A DNA stretch of 11,196 nt. It comes from Candidatus Methanoperedens sp. GTDB taxonomy: Archaea; Halobacteriota; Methanosarcinia; Methanosarcinales; Methanoperedenaceae. Position numbers and translations under genes: made by a program. The stretch is from contig JAPMTY010000084.1 of the NCBI GenBank assembly GCA_026552835.1, forward strand, positions 1 to 11,196. Reading direction: 5' to 3'. Below the pieces are notes generated by a model, which saw nothing but the letters and a program-made list of their open reading frames with translations, had not been told where the DNA came from and did not search any database. This document shows, piece by piece, positions 6,625-11,196 of this stretch (the first letter of the stretch is position 1; each line of letters starts with the position of its first letter).

Positions 6625-7403
6625 CCTTTCTCCGCCAGGTGCTTGATAATCGCTCTCCTGCTGATTACGCCAACCAGCTCGTCCTTGAGATTAAGAACAG
6701 GCACCCCGCCGATATTTTCATTCAGCATCAATGATACGACCTCAGAAATAGGTGTATTCGTTCTTACGGATTTCACACCTTTGGTCATGATATCGCTCAC
6801 AATGAGATTACGGATTCTCTCATCCTGCTGGTTATCCGGTACCAGGTTCCTGAAATTCATCATTGCCTTTGCAACATCTCGTTCGGTGATGATTCCAGCA
6901 ATATCGCTGTTTTCAACTACAGGCACCCTTCCGATATCGTTATCAATCATTATGCGCCTTGCGTGCGCGACCCTGTCTCCAGGGCTTACGGATATGGCAT
7001 CTTTCATTATCTCGCCAGCATATCCTTTCACGCCCTTTGCATTTTTCAAAATCTCATGCGGTGTCACCCATCCAAGAATATTGCCGTTATCGGTCACTAC
7101 GAGTATTCCACCTTTCCTGTCCATCAAGACAATGGCATCTTCAATACCCGTATCTGGAAGGACCTTTGCGAACAAATCAGTAGTGGCGGCGGCAACATGC
7201 AGTGATGATGCGGGAAGGTTCGATGTCTTCCAGGTCCCGAGCTTCCTGGCAATGCTTCTCATGGTAATTACACCGCTGAGTTCACTTCCGTTAGTCACCA
7301 GGAGCCTGCGCGTATCATGCTTATCCATCAAGTCCATTGCATGTGAAAGTTTGTCTGACTTATGCACCGAAACAGGTTCACTCATTATGTCTTTTACTTT
7401 CAT
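6621..7403 (-). CDS. Four-CBS-domain protein, last CBS gene before the RNA ligase
   Basis: A 260-residue protein made only of CBS domains, at about residues 3-55, 66-120, 128-181 and 201-257. Domains 1, 3 and 4 show the usual start (VKDIMSEPVSV, AGEIMKDAISV, VSDIMTKGVKSV) and the G(V/I)IT..D/R ending. The second (DLFAKVLPDTGIEDAI...GWVTPHEILK) is divergent. CBS pairs (Bateman modules) usually bind adenosyl compounds such as AMP, ATP, SAM or MTA; the ligand here cannot be read. Four domains suggest two stacked pairs. The start is supported by AGGTGAT a few bases upstream, overlapping the preceding TAG. The TGA stop overlaps the RNA ligase ATG by 4 nt, so the two products are made in a linked fashion and may interact. 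No membrane segment or enzyme domain is seen. Confidence 0.92.
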   Translation of the reverse strand: MKVKDIMSEPVSVHKSDKLSHAMDLMDKHDTRRLLVTNGSELSGVITMRSIARKLGTWKTSNLPASSLHVAAATTDLFAKVLPDTGIEDAIVLMDRKGGILVVTDNGNILGWVTPHEILKNAKGVKGYAGEIMKDAISVSPGDRVAHARRIMIDNDIGRVPVVENSDIAGIITERDVAKAMMNFRNLVPDNQQDERIRNLIVSDIMTKGVKSVRTNTPISEVVSLMLNENIGGVPVLNLKDELVGVISRRAIIKHLAEKG

Positions 7404-7411
7404 GTTATCAC

Positions 7412-8260
7412 CTACATTGTCATTATTGATTTCACTATATTCTCACCTGTCAATATCCCCATAACACCATTACCCACCACTGGCAGCCCGTTAATCCTTT
7501 CTTTTACCATTATGCCTGCTGCATAAGTTGCCATGTCATCGTTCTTAATCGAAATAATCGGGCATGACATGATATCCTCAGCGACGAGCGGTACTTCTTC
7601 TATATACCTGTACTGTTTCCTTCCTGCCGCGCTATCCTTGCGCGTCATCTTTATTTCTTTTTGAGGGAGACCGCCTGTTTTATTTTTCATTTCCGTGAAA
7701 GTGAGATTCGAACTTGTAATAATCCCGACAGGCATATCATTTTCTTGAAGAACTACCGCCCTGTCCGTCATATTCGCATCAAGTTCGTGAAGTATGTGGC
7801 TTATCGTGTGATGCCTGTTGACGGTTAATGCAGGTTCAATTTTCAAATCCTCGACTTTGAGGTCAAGATCCAGTGTTGAGAAGTATTTGATTAAGTCCCA
7901 TTTTGTGACTATGCCTATCACTTCGTTCTTACTGTTGACAACCGGCAACCCGCCGATATTATTTTCACTCATCAGTTCTGCAAGCTGCTTTGGTGTCGCC
8001 TCAGGGAATATCGTTATCAGGCTCTCGGTCATGACTTTTCTTACAGGTATATCATCAATCGGCCGCCTGCGCCACTGCGGTTCGCACTGGTTAAGCCTCC
8101 TGCTTATGTCTTTCTTGGTCACAACTCCTATCGGCTTGTTATTCTCGACGATTACAAGCCTTCCGATTTTGTGGCGAAGCATCAGGTTCCTGGCTCTCGC
8201 GACATTCTCATCAGGCGATACTACGTAAACTGGTGCGCTCATTATATCCTTTATTTTCAT
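7412..8260 (-). CDS. Four-CBS-domain protein
   Basis: A 282-residue cytoplasmic protein with CBS domains at about 3-56, 74-127, 136-190 and 227-279. Domain starts IKDIMSAPVYVV, VRKVMTESLITI and AEDIMSCPIISI, and cores such as NNIGGLPVV and IGIVTKWDLIKY, are typical. The third domain (LKIEPALTVNRHHTISHIL...GIITSSNL) is less conserved. A basic linker (about 191-225, rich in Lys and Arg) separates domains 3 and 4 and is unlike the short linkers of the sister proteins; it could contact nucleic acid, which is speculation. The N-terminus is nearly identical in pattern to the next gene's (MKIKDIMSAPV versus MKVKDIMSEPV), suggesting tandem duplication. The SD-like AGAGGT lies 5 nt before ATG, and the stop is TAG. 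The gap to the following gene is 8 nt. Likely a nucleotide or SAM sensor; ligand unknown. Confidence 0.92.
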   Translation of the reverse strand: MKIKDIMSAPVYVVSPDENVARARNLMLRHKIGRLVIVENNKPIGVVTKKDISRRLNQCEPQWRRRPIDDIPVRKVMTESLITIFPEATPKQLAELMSENNIGGLPVVNSKNEVIGIVTKWDLIKYFSTLDLDLKVEDLKIEPALTVNRHHTISHILHELDANMTDRAVVLQENDMPVGIITSSNLTFTEMKNKTGGLPQKEIKMTRKDSAAGRKQYRYIEEVPLVAEDIMSCPIISIKNDDMATYAAGIMVKERINGLPVVGNGVMGILTGENIVKSIMTM

Positions 8261-8269
8261 AAAAACCTC

Positions 8270-9199
8270 TTAATCCGCCATTGCCCTGACAAAATCCCGT
8301 TCTGTTATGATGCCCTTAAGTTCGCCTTCTTCAAGTATTGGAAGAGAACCGACATTCTTATCAAGCATAACGCTTGCAGCTTCTCCCAGGTCAACATCCG
8401 ATTTCGTAAAAATTACGTCTCTTCTTATAAGAGTGCTGATTGGCACATCAAAAACCTCTCTTGCGTTTCCGGTAACAAGCCGGTTGAACATGTCCCCGCT
8501 TCCCAGGAAACGCATAATGTCCGAGGCTGTTATTATGCCTATCAGGACATCATCCCGGATGACCGGAAGTCTCCTGAAACCATTATTTATCATGGATTTT
8601 GCTGCGATACCGACCGACATATCGGACGGGGCAGTTATTATACTCTTGCTCATATATTTATCCACAGTCTTCCCGGTTACAATTCCAGCTATCAGGAAAA
8701 CAAAGTCCCTTTCCGAGATGATGGATTTTACTCTCTCCTCTCCGTCGAGGATGGGAATCCCGCCGATATTTTCTTTTATCATCGTATTCATTGCATCCTT
8801 AAGCGAATCTTTTTCATGTAGCGTTACAACATTCTCTTCCATTATTCCGCTTATACTGTCATTAACCGCTGCAAGGATATTTCCTTTGAACTTGTTCTTT
8901 ACTATCAGGTTTCTTTGACCGCCTCCAAGAAAATCTACAATATCCTGCGAGGTCACTATTCCTTTTAAGCGGCTTGTACCCGCATCAACAACCGGGAGTC
9001 TCCTGAAGCCGTGTTTCAACATAGTCTTGACCGCTTCAATCACCGGCATCGTAGGGGGTATTGTCACAACATCCTTTGATGCTACAGTCATTATATCGCC
9101 GGGTTTTTCAGAAATCCTTGATTTAAAACCAATGGGCGCCATATTCCGCATATACCCTCTTGGGTCCTGTTGTTTTTTTGTCATATTGCTAAAATTCAT
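8270..9199 (-). CDS. Four-CBS-domain protein with a basic N-terminal extension
   Basis: A 309-residue protein. Residues 1-33 are a polar, basic extension without a recognised fold, followed by CBS domains at about 34-90, 116-170, 180-232 and 254-307. Domains 1 and 3 resemble each other (GFRRLPVVDAG..DIVDFLGGG; GFRRLPVIRDD..DIMRFLGSG), and so do 2 and 4 (NIGGIPIL..SERDFVFLIA; NVGSLPIL..TERDFVRAMA). The protein is therefore an internal duplication of one CBS pair, predicting two equivalent ligand-binding modules. I recall this GFRRLPV..DIVDFLGGG pattern as widespread in archaeal CBS proteins. The start is supported by AAAGGTG overlapping the preceding TAA; internal Met6, Met17 or Met20 are less supported. 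The gap to the next gene is 9 nt. The ligand is unknown, an adenosyl compound being the family expectation. Confidence 0.92.
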   Translation of the reverse strand: MNFSNMTKKQQDPRGYMRNMAPIGFKSRISEKPGDIMTVASKDVVTIPPTMPVIEAVKTMLKHGFRRLPVVDAGTSRLKGIVTSQDIVDFLGGGQRNLIVKNKFKGNILAAVNDSISGIMEENVVTLHEKDSLKDAMNTMIKENIGGIPILDGEERVKSIISERDFVFLIAGIVTGKTVDKYMSKSIITAPSDMSVGIAAKSMINNGFRRLPVIRDDVLIGIITASDIMRFLGSGDMFNRLVTGNAREVFDVPISTLIRRDVIFTKSDVDLGEAASVMLDKNVGSLPILEEGELKGIITERDFVRAMAD

Positions 9200-9208
9200 A
9201 AAGCACCT

Positions 9209-9982
9209 TTAGATGAATACTTTTATTATATCGCTTCTATCAACTATACCTGTAAGTTTCCCGCCATTGACTACAGAAAGCCTCCCCACATCAAGCTTCC
9301 TGAAAGCCTGTACCGCTTCCTTCAAGCTCGTTTCGGGAGTTAAGGAATATGCAGGTGTGCTCATTATCTTTTCTACAGGCGGCGACATGGAAGATCTCGT
9401 GCCTTGCTCATCTTCCCTCTCGATTCTCGCATAGCCTGCGTTGATAATATTGCGCCGGGTGACCATGCCGATAAGTTCACCGTTTCTTACCACAGGCAAA
9501 CCCGAAAAACCTGTTTCTTTCATATTCAGCCAGGCTTTGGCAACATTGTCCTTAGGAGAACATGTTTTTACATCGGTGGTCATTACCTCGCTTATCTTCT
9601 TTGGAGGAATTTTTTCTAAGTCAAGGTTCCTGAAAATATCCACCATGCTCAAAATACCTGCAAGGGTCATATCCTGCCCGGATTTCAATACAGGAGCTCG
9701 GCCCACGCCTGCCTCTATCATCAACCTGGCGGCCTGCATCATATCCATTTCAGGATATACATACGGGAACTCGGAAATGAATCCTTCAACTGTTACATTT
9801 GATTTTGTGGAATATATGTTCAACAATTCCTTCTCATTTAATACCCCGATGACCCTGTTCTTATTATCCACTACCGGCACCGTGCGAAAATGCCTGTCCC
9901 TCATCAACTGGCGCGCATGTGTCATAAATTCTGTATCCTGAATAAAAACAGGGTTTTTGGTCATTACATTTTTTACTATCAT
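9209..9982 (-). CDS. Four-CBS-domain protein
   Basis: A 257-residue protein with CBS domains at about 4-56, 66-119, 130-182 and 203-256 and no other domain. Domain starts are VKNVMTKNPVFI, VEGFISEFPYVY, ISEVMTTDVKTC and VEKIMSTPAYSL; cores such as FRTVPVV, FSGLPVV and VGRLSVV are typical. A hydrophilic linker (about 184-202, Glu/Arg/Ser) joins domains 3 and 4. AAGGAG (9992-9997) is a good Shine-Dalgarno with about 9 nt spacing. A 51-nt gap separates it from the CBS/zinc-ribbon gene upstream, the only sizeable gap in the operon. Its stop TAA is part of the ribosome binding region of the next gene, 9 nt on. Presumed adenosyl-ligand sensor with no enzymatic part. Confidence 0.92.
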   Translation of the reverse strand: MIVKNVMTKNPVFIQDTEFMTHARQLMRDRHFRTVPVVDNKNRVIGVLNEKELLNIYSTKSNVTVEGFISEFPYVYPEMDMMQAARLMIEAGVGRAPVLKSGQDMTLAGILSMVDIFRNLDLEKIPPKKISEVMTTDVKTCSPKDNVAKAWLNMKETGFSGLPVVRNGELIGMVTRRNIINAGYARIEREDEQGTRSSMSPPVEKIMSTPAYSLTPETSLKEAVQAFRKLDVGRLSVVNGGKLTGIVDRSDIIKVFI

Positions 9983-10003
9983 AGTCTCATACTCCTTTTA
10001 ATT

Positions 10004-10015
10004 CGGATATATTCG
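10004..10015. promoter_or_regulatory. Quasi-palindrome in the 51-nt gap of the CBS operon
   Basis: CGGATATATTCG is a 12-mer palindromic at 10 of 12 positions, in the gap between the CBS/zinc-ribbon gene and the first four-CBS gene. On the minus strand it also looks like a TATA box (CGAATATATC). Its distance to the next ATG would make a transcript start on or past the Shine-Dalgarno, which argues against simple promoter use. Possible operator or secondary promoter. Confidence 0.25.
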
Positions 10016-10033
10016 TACCAATAAAATCCCAAA

Positions 10034-10591
10034 TTACTGCGTTAAGGTCTCTCTGCAACTTTCACAAAGAAGTTTCCCATCTACAAGTAACAGCGTGTCA
10101 ACATTATCGCCGCATTCCTCGCATATCCCCCGATTGATATTTTGAGGAACCTCCATTGAAAAAACCTTCTCACGATGCATCTTGATGAGGTCAGAGAAAA
10201 TGTTTCCCATCTCGGCTGAAATCGCGATGAGGTCGGTATCCGTGACGATGCCCACAAGTTTTCCATTGTCCACAACGGGTAATCGCCTTATCTCCATTTT
10301 CACCATCTTATGCATGGTATCGGTGACATCCTCTTCGGTATTTACTGTTATCACGGGAGTGGTCATCAATTCTCTCATGGAAATATCATCCGGTTTAAGA
10401 TTCCTGGATACGATTTTCCTGACGATATCGCGCTCTGTGACTATTCCAACGGGCTGCTTTTTATCTGTGATAATGATGCTGCCAACATCATAGTCTAGCA
10501 TTTTTTTTGCTAATTTCTGGACATCACTTTTTATGTCAATGGTCACTACATCCCCGGTCATTATTTCTTTTACCGGCATCTTAACTTCCAT
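10034..10591 (-). CDS. CBS-pair protein with C-terminal zinc ribbon
   Basis: A 185-residue protein and the first gene of the CBS-RNA ligase operon. It has one CBS pair (about 8-62 and 72-126; VKEIMTGDVVTI...GIVTERDIVRKI and MRELMTTPVITV...GIVTDTDLI), a helical linker of about 25 residues, and a C-terminal ribbon with Cys157, Cys160, Cys176 and Cys179 (CEEC and CESC). This architecture matches the archaeal CBS plus Zn-ribbon family represented by Ta0289 of Thermoplasma acidophilum. The four cysteines probably hold zinc or iron. A strong GGGAGGAT sits 4-6 nt before the ATG and fixes the start at MEVKM rather than Met5. A TATA-like TTTAAA and a 12-bp dyad lie upstream. It is the only two-CBS member and the only one with a metal site, so it may give the set redox, metal or nucleic-acid responsiveness; that is inference. 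Confidence 0.93.
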   Translation of the reverse strand: MEVKMPVKEIMTGDVVTIDIKSDVQKLAKKMLDYDVGSIIITDKKQPVGIVTERDIVRKIVSRNLKPDDISMRELMTTPVITVNTEEDVTDTMHKMVKMEIRRLPVVDNGKLVGIVTDTDLIAISAEMGNIFSDLIKMHREKVFSMEVPQNINRGICEECGDNVDTLLLVDGKLLCESCRETLTQ

Positions 10592-10595
10592 AGTT

Positions 10596-10603
10596 ATCCT
10601 CCC
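10596..10603 (-). promoter_or_regulatory. Strong ribosome binding site of the CBS operon
   Basis: GGGAGGAT on the minus strand, with the GGAGG core 6 nt from the ATG at 10591. It is the strongest Shine-Dalgarno in the window, and it selects the first Met of the CBS/zinc-ribbon gene. Confidence 0.7.
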
Positions 10604-10606
10604 TAC

Positions 10607-10618
10607 ACATAACTATGT
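10607..10618. promoter_or_regulatory. Candidate operator dyad upstream of the CBS operon
   Basis: ACATAACTATGT has perfect 5-bp arms (ACATA/TATGT) around a 2-nt centre. It lies between the TATA-like TTTAAA and the Shine-Dalgarno, directly at the expected transcription start, where a bound repressor would block initiation. A second, wider pair ACACAT (10605-10610) and ATGTGT (10625-10630) partly overlaps it. The binding protein is unknown. Confidence 0.35.
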
Positions 10619-10629
10619 ATTTCGATGTG

Positions 10630-10635
10630 TTTAAA
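10630..10635 (-). promoter_or_regulatory. Probable TATA box of the CBS-RNA ligase operon
   Basis: TTTAAA preceded on the minus strand by AACC (BRE-like). A start site about 26 nt downstream, near 10606, would leave a short leader that still contains the Shine-Dalgarno, which is the geometry expected. Assigned by eye. Confidence 0.4.
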
Positions 10636-10653
10636 GGTTATTGTTAGCAGTTA

Positions 10654-10690
10654 CTAATATGTCACCAGGTTAAAAATAAATGCATATTAG
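10654..10690. repeat. Inverted repeat with A/T-rich loop between ribH and the CBS operon
   Basis: CTAATATG (10654-10661) and CATATTAG (10683-10690) are exact inverted copies separated by 21 nt. Outside them GTTA (10650-10653) could pair with TAAC (10695-10698) over a 4-nt bulge. On the minus strand the loop carries TTTATTTTTA just after ribH, so this region probably terminates ribH transcription. It could also be a regulatory dyad of the CBS operon. Confidence 0.45.
10671..10680 (-). terminator. T-rich terminator after ribH
   Basis: Read on the minus strand, TTTATTTTTA begins about 30 nt after the ribH stop codon. Archaeal termination relies on such T-rich tracts. Its position before the CBS operon promoter fits separation of the two transcripts. 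Confidence 0.4.
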
Positions 10691-10709
10691 CTTTTAACGG
10701 TCTTCAGCC

Positions 10710-11120
10710 CTATTCTTTTAGCATCCTGACCATTTTTATTGCTGCTTCGACTGCCCTCTTTGCGTACTCCACGCGCTCATGGGCATCAAGACGGCTCATC
10801 CCGGGACCTGATATCCCGAGAGTTATGGGTTTCCCGTATTCAAGAGCAAGGTCAGTTATCTTCCTTGAAGCTTGCTGTATAACTATCTCATCGTGTTTTG
10901 TCGCTCCCTGTATCACACACCCGATTGTAACTATTGCATTAATAGTGTCATCTTCGGCAAGTTTCTTTACTGCAAGAGGCATGTCAAAAACCCCGGGGAC
11001 ATATAATATTTTTCCGACAGAAGCTCCGAGGAAGGCTGCATGTTCTTTTCCAAGGGTTTCCATCTGGATTGTTAAATCACGATTGAATTCTGAAACCACA
11101 AATCCTAAATTTATACTCAT
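10710..11120 (-). CDS. ribH: 6,7-dimethyl-8-ribityllumazine synthase
   Basis: Condenses 5-amino-6-ribitylamino-uracil with 3,4-dihydroxy-2-butanone 4-phosphate to the riboflavin precursor lumazine. In methanogen-type archaea 5-amino-6-ribitylaminouracil is also a precursor of coenzyme F420. At 136 residues it matches the compact archaeal form (such as MJ0303). Visible features: GFVVSEFNRDLT at the N-terminus (substrate-binding FNRD, 12-15), VPGVFDMPLAVKKL (41-54), TIGCVIQGATKHDEIV (65-80) with the likely catalytic His76, and GISGPGMSRLDAHERV (102-117). Family members assemble into pentamers or 60-mer shells. The start follows AGGTGC about 4 nt upstream and a clear BRE/TATA promoter. It differs from the unrelated archaeal riboflavin synthase RibC. 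Same strand as the CBS operon but separated by 118 nt with a T-rich tract and a new promoter. Confidence 0.95.
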   Translation of the reverse strand: MSINLGFVVSEFNRDLTIQMETLGKEHAAFLGASVGKILYVPGVFDMPLAVKKLAEDDTINAIVTIGCVIQGATKHDEIVIQQASRKITDLALEYGKPITLGISGPGMSRLDAHERVEYAKRAVEAAIKMVRMLKE

Positions 11121-11154
11121 TTTAGCACCTGGATTGTTATATTATTTGAATCAT

Positions 11155-11168
11155 CTATATATTTTTCG
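11155..11168 (-). promoter_or_regulatory. ribH promoter (BRE plus TATA box)
   Basis: On the minus strand CGAAAAA (11162-11168) runs directly into TATATAG (11155-11161), close to the archaeal BRE/TATA consensus. Initiation about 26 nt downstream, near 11132, leaves a leader of about 12 nt containing the AGGTGC ribosome binding site of ribH. Confidence 0.65.
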
Positions 11169-11196
11169 ATAGAGTTTTTTGCCCCGGCGTTCGATA

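Noticed and set aside
6643..7464. A 273-codon open frame on the + strand opposite the last CBS gene
   Set aside because: It lies almost wholly antisense to a protein with clear CBS motifs, has a low-complexity Ser/Leu/Ile/Thr composition typical of antisense reading, and matches no family.
6700..8790. Repeated DNA words such as CCCGCCGATATT as a nucleotide repeat family or CRISPR
   Set aside because: They encode the conserved NIGG.P core of paralogous CBS domains; spacing is irregular and no CRISPR-like array exists in the window.
8307..8918. A 203-codon + strand open frame opposite a CBS gene
   Set aside because: Antisense shadow of the four-CBS gene at 8270-9199; no ribosome binding site or recognisable domain.
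6621..10591. CBS genes as IMP dehydrogenase or channel fragments
   Set aside because: Only CBS domains are present; there is no IMPDH barrel, no catalytic Cys loop and no membrane segment.
10710..11120. Archaeal riboflavin synthase (RibC type)
   Set aside because: The FNRD, PGVFDMP, KHDEIV and GISGPGM motifs are those of archaeal lumazine synthase.

Overview
The window reads as chromosomal DNA of a methanogen-type euryarchaeon, most likely in or near the Methanosarcinales (a Methanoperedens-like lineage is possible but unproven). The evidence is archaeal-type genes throughout: an archaeal TrpRS, an archaeal short-form lumazine synthase, a Pab1020-family RNA ligase, an MTA/SAH-type deaminase and BRE/TATA-like promoters. 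The tRNA has no encoded CCA. Two genes (trpS and one CBS gene) end in TAG, so amber is probably used as an ordinary stop.

Layout. 18-91 is tRNA-Ile(GAT) on the + strand. 225-1849 (- strand) is argG followed by a small secreted or lipoprotein-like hypothetical gene. 1850-2063 is a divergent intergenic region with an imperfect inverted repeat of the widespread CCACAGAG/GACACAGAGA type. 2064-4721 (+ strand) holds a 5'-deoxyadenosine/MTA/SAH deaminase and trpS, each with its own upstream TATA-like element. 4703-4807 carries a decayed copy of an internal 3' segment of the RNA ligase gene that lies intact about 850 bp away. Between the two copies sits an A+T-rich gene for a membrane-anchored protein with two chitobiase-C-terminal-like repeats.

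5458-10591 (- strand) is the main structure: a probable six-gene operon. It opens with a CBS-pair/zinc-ribbon protein. Four four-CBS proteins follow with 8-9 nt gaps and ribosome binding sites overlapping the preceding stop codons. It ends in an ATP-dependent RNA ligase whose start overlaps the last CBS stop (ATGA). By motif counting the five CBS proteins carry 18 CBS domains and no recognisable enzymatic domain. 10710-11120 is ribH (riboflavin pathway), with a good BRE/TATA promoter of its own.

How the parts may work together. CBS pairs commonly bind adenosyl ligands (AMP, ATP, SAM, MTA). A dense block of such sensors translationally linked to an adenylylating RNA ligase suggests a nucleotide- or SAM-sensing module connected to RNA repair or circularisation. 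That link is inference from gene order. The other genes (argG, deaminase, trpS, ribH) are ordinary housekeeping neighbours.
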